Origin: Paraburkholderia sp. HP33-1
GTDB lineage: Bacteria; Pseudomonadota; Gammaproteobacteria; Burkholderiales; Burkholderiaceae
NCBI RefSeq assembly: GCF_021390595.1
Contig: NZ_JAJEJR010000003.1
Coordinates: forward strand, 372,001 to 436,000
Direction of reading: 5' to 3'
DNA: 64,000 nucleotides
The notes below the pieces were generated by a model. The model was not told the DNA's origin. It saw only the letters and a list, made by a program, of their open reading frames with translations, and made no database searches. Both the position numbers and the translations under genes were made by a program. Shown in pieces: positions 44,679 to 52,876 of the stretch. How positions within the stretch are numbered: the stretch's first letter is position 1; each line of letters opens with the position of its first letter.

Positions 44679-45243
44679 CGTTGTCGCAATGGGCGTGGGC
44701 GAACTCTTGAGTCAGTGGCGAATGCGCCGTGAGCAGCTGGAAATAGATGGGCGCAAAGAGCTGCTCCAGTTGGAACTCGGCCGGAACGTCGTCGCGGAAC
44801 TCGCCGAGCCGGCGTGCTTCGAGGACGAGTTCCAAGGCCATGGCGCGCCTCCCATACCAAAAGCGTTCACGGAATTCGCGCAGCACGTCAGGATCGCTCT
44901 GTCCTTCGGCGATGATCTGGGACACGATGCGGCCTTCCGGGCCCGCATATTCCTTGATCAGCAGCTGCATGACTTGGGCCAGGGCCTCGCGGGGTTTCAT
45001 ACCCTTGGGCGCCGCGACGCGGCTGACATGGTTAATCAAGAAGGCTTCGATTACCACCGCCGCCTTGGTAGGCCACCAGCGATAGATGGTGGCCTTTCCG
45101 ACACCAGCCTCGCGTGCGATGGCCTCAATCGAGACTTGCTGCAGCGGCTGCGTTTCCAGCAGTTTCAGCGTGGCGTTCAGAATCGCCAGGCGTGAGGCGG
45201 TGCTTCGTGTGCGCCCTGGAGAGCGTTGTGCTGCTTGCGTCAC
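44620..45243 (-). CDS. TetR-family regulator, copy 2
   Basis: A 207-residue TetR protein. The helix-turn-helix reads SIEAIAREAGVGKATIYRWW (about residues 35-55), followed by PTKAAVVIEAFLINH, and the ligand domain has QIIAEGQSDPDVLREFRERFWYGRRAM, near-identical to copy 1 at 41780. GTG 45243 has GAGGGG upstream; the longer open frame to 45465 is unsupported. It converges on the thioesterase gene and is divergent from the MFS gene at 45508. A 16-bp palindrome is upstream. Confidence 0.82.
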   Translation of the reverse strand: MTQAAQRSPGRTRSTASRLAILNATLKLLETQPLQQVSIEAIAREAGVGKATIYRWWPTKAAVVIEAFLINHVSRVAAPKGMKPREALAQVMQLLIKEYAGPEGRIVSQIIAEGQSDPDVLREFRERFWYGRRAMALELVLEARRLGEFRDDVPAEFQLEQLFAPIYFQLLTAHSPLTQEFAHAHCDNVMRLMAPDARQTQTRPKSR

Positions 45244-45323
45244 GGGTCCCCTCGATGATTGACGAAGATGCCGCGCTATTTTACAGGGGCAGGCGGTTGT
45301 TCGGTCATTCCGCTGGATATTCC

Positions 45324-45339
45324 CGCGTAAAATTACGCG
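45324..45339. promoter_or_regulatory. perfect dyad upstream of TetR copy 2
   Basis: CGCGTAA and TTACGCG flank AA, a perfect 16-bp dyad 81 bp upstream of the TetR start. The sequence differs from the shared 13-bp operator, so it may bind another regulator. Confidence 0.4.
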
Positions 45340-45442
45340 CCCCGACGCATTTCCTTTTGTGTTCGGCGATGACGCGCATTCCGAAGTGGTGGGCCTACTT
45401 TCGGCCGATCGCGCGTATGTGGTTTTTCCCGATGTAAATTTG

Positions 45443-45455
45443 AAACGAGTCGTAT
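45443..45455. promoter_or_regulatory. TetR-type operator upstream of the MFS gene
   Basis: AAACGAGTCGTAT, the exact reverse complement of the site at 59949-59961. It lies about 53 bp upstream of the MFS start. Confidence 0.65.
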
Positions 45456-45507
45456 AGTATCGCAAATTGAAGTATCAAAATTCAGGGCCATAAATATGGA
45501 GACAATC

Positions 45508-46677
45508 ATGAACAGACCTGTGGACAGCTCAAAAAGCTGGATCTCCCTTGTGTTGTGCCACTGCTCGGGGTTGATCGACCTCGTTGCCATGCCGGTGTGG
45601 ATCGGCATTGTCCTGATCGGCATGTATGGGTTGAGCCCGCAACGTGCGGGTGCCCTGGTTTCGTGCTTCCTCGGCGCAGCGGTAATCAGTAGTGCGATAG
45701 TTTCTCCGCGCGTCAACCGCATACGGGGCGCGCTAGCGGTGCCACTGGGCTACGGCGTGGCCGCCGCGGCGTTCATCGGTTTGGCCACGACTCGCGACTA
45801 CAACACGATGGTCACACTGCATCTCGTCGGTGGCTTGGGTGTCGGCGTAGGGCTTTCGATGGCGCACGCCGCCATGGGAGCCAGTTCCAGCCCGCACCGC
45901 CTGATCGCCGTCGCTTTCCTGGTCTTGACCCTGGTGTCATTGGGGTTCTTGGGAGGTGTGTCCAAGCTGGTGGTGGTGTACGGCGGCCCTGCGCTGTTTC
46001 TGGCCTTGGGCAGCATGATGCTGATGACCGCATTGTTCGCGCTCATCGGCTTCCCGTCTCGTCGGCCCGGCATCTCGCACCCGAATGCGTCGGTTCACCA
46101 TGGCAAGCTGCCGCGAGTGGTGTGGCTCGCCATGATCGGTACCAGCTTCGCGCTGCTGAATCATTCGATGATGTTTGGTTTCGTCGAGCGTGTCGGCGAT
46201 TCCCACGGGTTCAGCCGCGCGCAGCTTATGAACACTATGCTGGCGATTGGTCTGGTTAATCTTTCCCCTGGCATTCTCGCCACCTATTTCGAGAAAAAGA
46301 TCTCTCCTAAGGTCGTCATCGTGTTCGGCCCGGCGCTACACGCCGTGCTGTGCCTGATGCTGACACAAACGACGGTCTATGGCGTCTATACAGTGGGAGC
46401 ATGCCTGTTCCCCGTGGTGATGACCTTCACGCACACCTTCATTTTCGCGTACCTGGCGCGCTTGGACCCTTCTGGCCGTGCGGTTGGCGCCACTCCAGTG
46501 ATGCTGATGACCGGCTCTGCCATCGGCCCGTTCCTGGGCGGTGCGGTGGCGCAGCGCTTCGGCTACGAGAGTCTGGGCTGGATAGTGGTCGCGCTCGCAG
46601 TGGTCAGCGTGGGCTTCTTCCTGGCAACAGTGCGTGGTGAATCGCGCGGAACCAGCGGCCAGCCAAGGGTCGCATAG
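45508..46677 (+). CDS. MFS transporter
   Basis: A 389-residue major facilitator with about 12 membrane helices. Visible are GLGVGVGLSMAHAAMGASS (about 110), a cytoplasmic loop around residue 190 (SRRPGISHPNASVHHGK) and YLARLDPSGRAVGATPVMLMTGSAIGPFLGG (about 315-345). It is a small, YbfB-like or CynX-like type rather than an aromatic acid:H+ symporter. ATG 45508 has GGAG at the right distance; ATG 45496 is also in frame. The upstream operator suggests induction with the rest of the locus, so it probably imports the substrate or an intermediate. Confidence 0.8.
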   Translation: MNRPVDSSKSWISLVLCHCSGLIDLVAMPVWIGIVLIGMYGLSPQRAGALVSCFLGAAVISSAIVSPRVNRIRGALAVPLGYGVAAAAFIGLATTRDYNTMVTLHLVGGLGVGVGLSMAHAAMGASSSPHRLIAVAFLVLTLVSLGFLGGVSKLVVVYGGPALFLALGSMMLMTALFALIGFPSRRPGISHPNASVHHGKLPRVVWLAMIGTSFALLNHSMMFGFVERVGDSHGFSRAQLMNTMLAIGLVNLSPGILATYFEKKISPKVVIVFGPALHAVLCLMLTQTTVYGVYTVGACLFPVVMTFTHTFIFAYLARLDPSGRAVGATPVMLMTGSAIGPFLGGAVAQRFGYESLGWIVVALAVVSVGFFLATVRGESRGTSGQPRVA

Positions 46678-46726
46678 TTGCCAAATTGTGGCAGTCGCAA
46701 GTCCCGGCGCTACATCGACCGATGCG

Positions 46727-47869
46727 ATGTACAGCCGGATGCGCTTGCGATTTATGCCGCAGCTGTTTTTGTGCTATTTGTTCGCATCCATTGATCGGGT
46801 CAACATCGTTTTCGCGCAACTGCAGATGAAGCAGTCGCTGGGCATCACGGACGCTCAGTACTGTCTAGCCGCTGGGACCTTTCATTGGATATGAGATCTT
46901 TGAAGTGCCCAGCACCGTGTCGTTTCGCTGCGTTGGCGCGCGCGAGACCTTCCCGCGCATCATGATTGTAAGCCTGTGCTTGACAGCACTGCGTTCGTCA
47001 CTCGGTCCTGGCAGTTGTGCAGACCGCGTTTCTTGCTGGGCGCGTTCGAGGCGGGCTTCTTCCCGGGCGTAATGTTGAACCTCACTTACTGGCTTCCTCG
47101 CACCAACCGAGGCGCTACGTGGGGTTTCTTCCTCACGGCTTCTCAGTCGCCGTGGTTGACGCCAGTGTGTGGCGCGATCATGGAATGGTTGAGCGAAGGA
47201 CCACGCCTACAGGGATGACAACGCCTATTCTTGTTGCTGGGACTGCCGACCTGCGGACTGGGTGTGCTGTGCTTCTTTTGCCTTGATGATCGCCCGTCGC
47301 ACGGGAAACGGCGTTCTGAGGAAGAGCTCGTTCTGATTGAAGAGTACATCGCGGCTGAAGAGCGTGAGCGTCACCTCAACATCAACGCGTCGCCGAAGAG
47401 CAGCACATTCTAAGACGCACAGGTCTATCCGCTGAACTTTATCTATTTCGCGCGGGCGGCAACCTGCTACGCTATCCGTTTCTGGCTTCTGGCCTTGATT
47501 CTCAGCATTGGCGTGAGCGACTTTTCCCCCATCGGTTGGTTCGCGTTCGTTCCGGCAGCGCTGGCGGCGCTGGCCCGCGTGCTCGTCAGTCGTAGTTCTG
47601 ATCAGCGGCGCGAACGGAGAAATCACCTCTTGCTTTGTGTCGTTGCCGCCGCGGTTGGCTTGGGCGCCGCTGCAATCACCGAGTCATTGCCTGGACTGAT
47701 CTTCGCCATTAGCGTGCCACGATTGGCGCGTGTTCGGGATAAGGCGGTACCGGTCCATACCGCCGACCTTCCTGAAGTTGGCTTGCTCTCGGTGGCGCGG
47801 CGATGTGCGAGGTGGATGCTGGACAAGCGTGCCTATCGGTACGATAGGCACGGAAGCATCATGGATTGA
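46727..47869 (+). pseudogene. decayed MFS transporter of the anion:cation symporter type
   Basis: Pieces in different frames line up as one MFS protein: LFLCYLFASIDRVNIVFAQL (first helix with its DRVN motif), IFEVPSTVSL, RFLLGAFEAGFFPGVMLNLT, YWLPRTNRGATWGFF, then LGLPTCGLGVLCFFCLDDRP and a C-terminal half beginning FWLLALILSIGVSDFSPIGW. At least three frame changes and the stop inside the first helix pair show it is inactive. It probably was a tartrate/phthalate-type transporter for the same substrate, now replaced by the intact MFS gene upstream. Confidence 0.8.
47829..47851. repeat. perfect inverted repeat near the MFS pseudogene end
   Basis: GTGCCTATCG and CGATAGGCAC form a perfect 10-bp stem around GTA. 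It lies between convergent units and could act as a terminator for the plus strand, though no T run follows. Confidence 0.45.
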
Positions 47870-47878
47870 TTGCTGGTA

Positions 47879-47907
47879 TCAAAAAAGGACGCTGACATAG
47901 CGTCCTT
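47879..47907 (-). terminator. intrinsic terminator overlapping the end of the Rieske gene
   Basis: On the minus strand AAGGACGCT-ATGTC-AGCGTCCTT forms a 9-bp stem followed by a run of T that runs into the TGA stop. The hairpin therefore overlaps the last codons of the Rieske gene and ends the seven-gene minus operon. Confidence 0.8.
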
Positions 47908-48247
47908 CTTCTATGCGCAGAGGCACAACCTTCAGCGCTTGACCCTGACAGGGCCCCAGTACGCATAAACCATCTTCGAGCGTGAAGCGCGCGCCGTGGC
48001 CGTGGCAAATGATGTGCTCGGCCTTGCTATCCAGGTATGCATGTTTGCGCCAGGGCATCGACGCTCCCGGCCAATGCGGGCAGGAATTGCGGTAGGCGCG
48101 CAGCAGGTCGCCGCAGCGGACGATGAAAAGGTCGTCGGTGCCACGACACTGGAGATCAAAACCTCGCGCCCCTGGCTGGGGCAGCTCGTTCAATTGGCAG
48201 AGCCGGGTCCAGGCGGGGCGTCGGAGGTGACCGCTTGCATTCAGCAC
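47879..48247 (-). CDS. Rieske [2Fe-2S] protein
   Basis: A 122-residue Rieske ferredoxin-like protein. The cluster ligands are in SCPHWPG (Cys-x-His, about residue 57) and ICHGHGARF (Cys-x-x-His, about 80). There is no membrane anchor or signal peptide. It starts with a GTG directly after the stop of the dioxygenase gene (TGAGTG), so it is coupled to it. It may feed electrons to an oxygenase or protect the dioxygenase iron, as small ferredoxins do in extradiol operons. Confidence 0.85.
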   Translation of the reverse strand: MLNASGHLRRPAWTRLCQLNELPQPGARGFDLQCRGTDDLFIVRCGDLLRAYRNSCPHWPGASMPWRKHAYLDSKAEHIICHGHGARFTLEDGLCVLGPCQGQALKVVPLRIEEGRYVSVLF

Positions 48248-49183
48248 TCAGGGTTGACCGTCGGGGCCATTTGGCGCCCATGTTTCGCGCCAGTTAAAGA
48301 GGAAGATCTGCGAACGATCGGCTTTGGCATCCTCCACGCGCGGCACCCAGCTGTCGTCATGCAGATCCATGTCAGCGTCATACTCGATGTGGCAGCCAAA
48401 TGGGGAATTGAAGTACCAGAACCAGTTGCTGCCCATGACGTGACGGCCCGGTCCCCAGTATGATTCATATCCCTTGCGTTGCATGTTCTGGCCAGCCAGC
48501 AGCACCTCGGTGGGGCCGCCCATGTGGAAGGTGAAGTGCTCGCAGCCCAGCATGTGGGGCGGCGTCTGGATGAGGAACATCGTGTGGTGGTCGACGCAGC
48601 CGGCCGGGCGCAGGAACGGGCCCATGCCGACGAAGCGGTCGGACAGGCGGAACCCCAGGCGCTTGATGTAAAAGGATTCGGCCTTGTCAGTGTCGGGCAC
48701 AAAATAGACGACGTGTGACAGGGTCCGAGGCTTCGGCGGCGGCGCATTGAGGCTGCTGTTGACCCCGTTGACATTGAAGCCGCGTTGCGGGGTGCCGGGC
48801 GCGTTGACCTGTTCGCCCGGCAGGTCCAGTTTGCGCCGCACCGTGACTTGGAAACCTAGAGTGAAGCCCATGTCGTCGACGGACTCTATCGAGCCGTCCG
48901 TCAGGGTCTTCACTTCGCGGTCCCTGGCTAGTTCCCTAGCGATGGTGTCGAGTGTGGCGTTGTCGGTCACTCCGTAGATCGTTTTGCGCAGCTGGTTAGA
49001 GGTCGATTGGGTCCACTTGGGCAGGCCAGGGTCGTCGGTGTGACGAATGATGACGCCGGTGCCATCGAGCGCCGTGAACAGGCCGTTGCCCCGATCTTCC
49101 AGGCCATAGTCTGTCAGGAACTGCGAGCCGGCCGCGAGGTCGTCAACCGCAAAAACCAGGTAGTCGGGTCCGATGATATTCAT
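48248..49183 (-). CDS. type I extradiol dioxygenase (VOC family)
   Basis: A 311-residue two-module VOC protein. The N-terminal module (1-140) lacks metal ligands; the C-terminal module carries the likely Fe ligands His in RTLSHVVYFVP (about 171), His in CEHFTFHMGG (about 235) and Glu in CHIEYDAD (about 283), as in catechol 2,3-dioxygenase and BphC. It should cleave a substituted catechol next to its hydroxyls. AAAGGACACG precedes ATG 49183. It lies between the cupin and Rieske genes of the operon. Confidence 0.82.
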   Translation of the reverse strand: MNIIGPDYLVFAVDDLAAGSQFLTDYGLEDRGNGLFTALDGTGVIIRHTDDPGLPKWTQSTSNQLRKTIYGVTDNATLDTIARELARDREVKTLTDGSIESVDDMGFTLGFQVTVRRKLDLPGEQVNAPGTPQRGFNVNGVNSSLNAPPPKPRTLSHVVYFVPDTDKAESFYIKRLGFRLSDRFVGMGPFLRPAGCVDHHTMFLIQTPPHMLGCEHFTFHMGGPTEVLLAGQNMQRKGYESYWGPGRHVMGSNWFWYFNSPFGCHIEYDADMDLHDDSWVPRVEDAKADRSQIFLFNWRETWAPNGPDGQP

Positions 49184-49205
49184 TTCGTGTCCTTTGTGTG
49201 GTGAT

Positions 49206-49775
49206 TCACAGCGGCTCGCCGGGCACCAGGTCCAGCAGCACAAAAGCCATGCGGCAGGGCTTGTCGGAGCGGTTGGACCAGCTATGGTTGGTAGCGCGCT
49301 GGATGAGGATGTCGCCCTGGCGCATCAGCACCTCGCCTTCGTCCATCATGGCGTAGACCTCGCCTTCCAGCACGATGGCGTAGTCTAGGGACTCGGTCTT
49401 GTGAAACCAGAAGTGGCGCGGCTTGTTGTTGTCGCGCACACCCGACTCGTCGAGGAACTTCAGCAGCTCTTCCTGGTTGTAGAACGAGTCCGGAGCGAAG
49501 TCGGCTACCCGCAGGATGGAGCCGCGGGGCGAGTGGAACGGGAACTTATGCCCCTGAGGCGCCGGCTCGTCGCCAGTCGCCCGCGCTTCGCCTGTGGCCC
49601 AGAGCACATGAGCGGCGGGGCGGCCGGGTTCCCAGAACACGTTGGGCGCGTCGCCGTCGGACTGTATATATGACTGGCCCTGAGCGTTGGTGCCGGTTAC
49701 GATGCGGCGCACCGGGCGATATTCGAGCTGGCGCAGGCCTTCTTTCTTTTCCGTTGTTTCCATGGTGATACTCAT
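49206..49775 (-). CDS. cupin domain protein
   Basis: A 189-residue single-cupin protein. The cupin core is at about 125-185: HFWFHKTESLDYAIVLEGEVYAMMDEGEVLMRQGDILIQRATNHSW holds the expected His, Glu and second His. The N-terminal 90 residues contain GDAPNVFWEPGR and PRGSILRVADFAPD, found in small cupins of gentisate- or carboxylate-related operons. ATG 49775 or 49763; neither has a strong ribosome site. It could be a second ring-cleavage or isomerising enzyme, or a regulator-like cupin. Confidence 0.75.
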   Translation of the reverse strand: MSITMETTEKKEGLRQLEYRPVRRIVTGTNAQGQSYIQSDGDAPNVFWEPGRPAAHVLWATGEARATGDEPAPQGHKFPFHSPRGSILRVADFAPDSFYNQEELLKFLDESGVRDNNKPRHFWFHKTESLDYAIVLEGEVYAMMDEGEVLMRQGDILIQRATNHSWSNRSDKPCRMAFVLLDLVPGEPL

Positions 49776-49788
49776 GTTGTTGTGTGGG

Positions 49789-51159
49789 TTAGCGCACGCT
49801 CTCGCCAGCCATGTTCTCTGGCGCGAAAAAGGATTCCGGATAGCGGGTCGTGTTGATCTTGTATTGCATCTTCTGCTCGGCACCGAGCTCCATGGCGACA
49901 TAGCTGCCGGCCGACAGGTCGTAGGCGCCGAAGCCGAAGGCGATCTCGCCGGGTACGTCGGGCATGGCGACCGGGGTCGAGTAAGCCATTCGCCACAGCT
50001 TGTCGTTGGCGTCGTAGCGGTCGGCCAGCACAGCCAGCCAGGTGTCCTCGTCGACGTAGTAGAGCGACTTCTTCGAGGTATGGCGCTGGCCCGGCTTCAG
50101 CGTCGCTTCCACCACCCAGACACGGTGCAGCTCCCAGCGGATGTAATCGGGATTGAGATGATGCGGGCCGAGAATATCGCTGTCCTTTGGGGCCGTCAGC
50201 ACGCGGTTGGAGTTGTAGGGGATGTACATCTCCTTTTTGCCGATCAGTTTCCAGTCGAAGCGGTCCATGCGGCCGTTGAAGGTTTCGATCTCGTCGAATG
50301 ACAAGACACCAGCGGCGGCCGGGGTTGGAGTGTCACAGCAGGCGTTCGGCAGCTTGCGCACGCGTCGCTGCCCCACCAGGTAGACCCAGGTGTTGGTGTT
50401 GGATTCGTCTATGGTCTGATGGCCGACGATGGCTTCGCCTGCGCGGATGGCCGGGCCGTGCGTGTCCAGGCGCACCATCCAGTAGTCGTCGCCGAGTTTG
50501 TCAGACGGTCCGTCTTTGAAGTAATAGGGCGTGTTGTTCTGCTGAGTGATGTCGGAAAGCAACACAGCCTTGCCGTCGGACGTGACCTGCCAGTTGTGTG
50601 CGTTCTTGACCCACGACTCGCTGCGCCAGCGCAGTTTGTGATTGAGCATGACTTCCGCACCGTTCTTGGGGATAGGGAACGGAATACCGCCATACGCGCC
50701 GTTGGGAACCGGCCCTGCGCTGGAGTCAGTAAGCGTCACTCGCGTGGCGTTCTGGAAGGTATTGTCGTAGACGTACTGCGGCGCGGCGGCGGAGCGGTGC
50801 GTTGGGTAAACGTCGAGGCGGAAAGTGTCGGGGTATTTCTGCAGCAGCGCTTTCACGCCCTCTGTTAGTTTGTCGGCATATTCGTTCATGTTCTTCGCCG
50901 TGATCTGCAGGATGGGCTTTTCATTGGCGAAGGGGTCAGGGCGGCGGTCACCGTTCTTGAAGCCGGGCGTGGGCGTGGTCAGGCCGCCGGTCCACGCGGG
51001 GATCGTTCCTTCCTTGTTGCCGGCCTTTTCGGCGCCGAATGGGGTAAGGTTGCTTTTCAGGTGGGCGGCTTCGTCGGCAGTAACGCTGGCTTGGGTGGGG
51101 GCGATTACGGCCAGGGCTGAAAGCACCGTGGCGGCGCGGGCGAGTTTCTGGAATTTCAT
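49789..51159 (-). CDS. DUF1329 family exported protein
   Basis: A 456-residue protein with a signal peptide (cleavage near PTQASV, about residue 25). DUF1329 features: ADEAAHLKSNLTPFGAEKAGNKEG, then IPAWTGGLTTPTPGF, and later tryptophan-rich strands such as YIRWELHRVWVVEATLKPGQRH and KSLYYVDEDTWLAVLADRYD. The family has an LolB-like beta fold and is found with DUF1302. GAGGAG precedes ATG 51159. Directly upstream of it is the DUF1302 gene, so the pair likely moves a hydrophobic compound through the outer membrane. Confidence 0.85.
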   Translation of the reverse strand: MKFQKLARAATVLSALAVIAPTQASVTADEAAHLKSNLTPFGAEKAGNKEGTIPAWTGGLTTPTPGFKNGDRRPDPFANEKPILQITAKNMNEYADKLTEGVKALLQKYPDTFRLDVYPTHRSAAAPQYVYDNTFQNATRVTLTDSSAGPVPNGAYGGIPFPIPKNGAEVMLNHKLRWRSESWVKNAHNWQVTSDGKAVLLSDITQQNNTPYYFKDGPSDKLGDDYWMVRLDTHGPAIRAGEAIVGHQTIDESNTNTWVYLVGQRRVRKLPNACCDTPTPAAAGVLSFDEIETFNGRMDRFDWKLIGKKEMYIPYNSNRVLTAPKDSDILGPHHLNPDYIRWELHRVWVVEATLKPGQRHTSKKSLYYVDEDTWLAVLADRYDANDKLWRMAYSTPVAMPDVPGEIAFGFGAYDLSAGSYVAMELGAEQKMQYKINTTRYPESFFAPENMAGESVR

Positions 51160-51187
51160 GAATTGCTCCTCTCTTGCCTTTTTTGGA

Positions 51188-52834
51188 TCAGAAAGTAGTG
51201 CTAACGGACAACGAGACGAAGTCACGATCCTTCATGAACTGTCCGTAGGTGAAGGTCGGGGGGAAGCCGGTCATCTCATTGGCGGCTGGCCCGTAGAAGT
51301 GCGTGTAGGCCAGGCTGAAGTGCCACTGGTCGAGGTAGGTGCCGTTCACGCCGATGGTCATGTCGCCGCCGTTTGTTGCGGGCAGCGAGGGGCCCAAGGC
51401 TTGCGAACGTGAGCCGCGGGGGCTCCAGCCGAGGCCAAGGGGCACGCTGATGTCCAGGCCCGGCAGCACCTGTCGGTAGGTTGGCTCCAGCACCATGCGG
51501 AATGCCCAGGCGTCGCGCGTGGAGTTGGGATCGAGCGCCTGGGGATTCTTCGTCACCGACAGCACGCGGTTCCACATGACTTCGGCGGTCAGCGAGGCTT
51601 CACGGGCGAGAGGCGATGAAGGCAGGGTCCAGAGCGTACTGGCGTTCATGTGCGCGGTGCGCCCCACGGCATAGGCGGGGTTGCCGCTGTTGTTGTTGGC
51701 CGCCGTGCCGGTCAGCGCCGACACGTCATTGGCGCCGGAGGAGGCCAGATCCTGGTTATTGCGGATCGATGCCTCGATTGCCAACTGGATGTCGCCGAAG
51801 GTGTGCGAGGCACTGGCGCCCAACGCGGTGATGCCCTGCTGGTAGACCAGGTGGTAGTTGGTTGGCACGCCGCCGAGCCCGATGTCATTGACTACCTGCG
51901 GGCTCTTGTCGTTGAAGCGTACGAAGTACAGGCCGAAGTCGGTTTCAAGCGCCGAGAAGCGCAGTTCCAGGCCGCCCTGGCCGCTGTTCTTCGCGTCCTG
52001 GTCCTGGCCCCGAAGCAACGGGTTGGGAGCGCCGGGAATGTACATGCCTTCGCCACCCGCGGGCATGAAATCCAGGCCAGAGAAATAGCTACCGGCTGGG
52101 GGCAGGCGGTTGGCTTCCCAGGTGAACTGGTAGAAGGCCCCCACCGAAACGGCGGGGGTTAGTTGCCACTGCGCCGATAGTTGCGGCACGGGCAGTATGG
52201 CTTCCTTAAACTGTGTGCTGGGCACGGAGGCCAGCTTGATGACGTCGACGGGGGCCATGGTACCGGCGATGGCGTTGCTGCCGAAGAACAGACTTTCGCC
52301 CCACAGTACCGAGTGCTGGCCGGCGCGCACGTTCAGGCGCGTGCTGCCAATGTCGAATCCGCCGAATACGAAGGCGTCCAGCAACTCAACGTCGCGGCCT
52401 TCCAGGGTGCGGGTCGTGGGGTTGAAGGTGTTATAGGCGCCAGAGAAGCGGTTGGCGGTACCCGGAGAGTTGTTGTCGTTATACGTGTTGTAGACGCTGT
52501 CGTACCAGGCCGCGCCGCTGACGCGGAAGCCATAACGCTGGGCATAGACCACATCGAGTTCGCTCAGCCAGTCCACGCGGTTGGAGATCAGACCCGGGTT
52601 GAAGTTGCGATTGCCATCATCCGTATTGGCGGAGAATGCGTTGCCAGTGAGCAGCGAGTTGCTCTGACCTTCCACGCGGAAGGCATTGCTGTATTTCAGC
52701 GTGTTGTCCCAGCGGACGGAAAGATCGTCATTGCCAGTGTTGATATCGAAAGCATGCGCCTGGGGAGTGGCGCAGACCGCCGCCGCCAATGCCAGCATGC
52801 TCATGCGATGATTGGGTTTCTTGCAGTGTTCCAC
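51188..52834 (-). CDS. DUF1302 family outer-membrane protein
   Basis: A 548-residue protein with a signal peptide (cleavage after QAHAF, about residue 28) and a DUF1302 body rich in alternating beta strands and Gly/Asn (SVRWDNTLKYSNAFRVEGQ, LNVRAGQHSVLWGESLFFGSN). It ends DFVSLSVSTTF, the C-terminal aromatic residue typical of outer-membrane barrels. The start is a GTG with GAGAGGAG upstream. Its pairing with DUF1329, the YCF48-like protein and the RND transporter elsewhere in the locus suggests uptake of a hydrophobic phenol. Confidence 0.85.
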   Translation of the reverse strand: MEHCKKPNHRMSMLALAAAVCATPQAHAFDINTGNDDLSVRWDNTLKYSNAFRVEGQSNSLLTGNAFSANTDDGNRNFNPGLISNRVDWLSELDVVYAQRYGFRVSGAAWYDSVYNTYNDNNSPGTANRFSGAYNTFNPTTRTLEGRDVELLDAFVFGGFDIGSTRLNVRAGQHSVLWGESLFFGSNAIAGTMAPVDVIKLASVPSTQFKEAILPVPQLSAQWQLTPAVSVGAFYQFTWEANRLPPAGSYFSGLDFMPAGGEGMYIPGAPNPLLRGQDQDAKNSGQGGLELRFSALETDFGLYFVRFNDKSPQVVNDIGLGGVPTNYHLVYQQGITALGASASHTFGDIQLAIEASIRNNQDLASSGANDVSALTGTAANNNSGNPAYAVGRTAHMNASTLWTLPSSPLAREASLTAEVMWNRVLSVTKNPQALDPNSTRDAWAFRMVLEPTYRQVLPGLDISVPLGLGWSPRGSRSQALGPSLPATNGGDMTIGVNGTYLDQWHFSLAYTHFYGPAANEMTGFPPTFTYGQFMKDRDFVSLSVSTTF

Positions 52835-52876
52835 CGTTTGTCTCCTCTCCCGCGTTGTGTTGTGTGTTTTGGTGTC

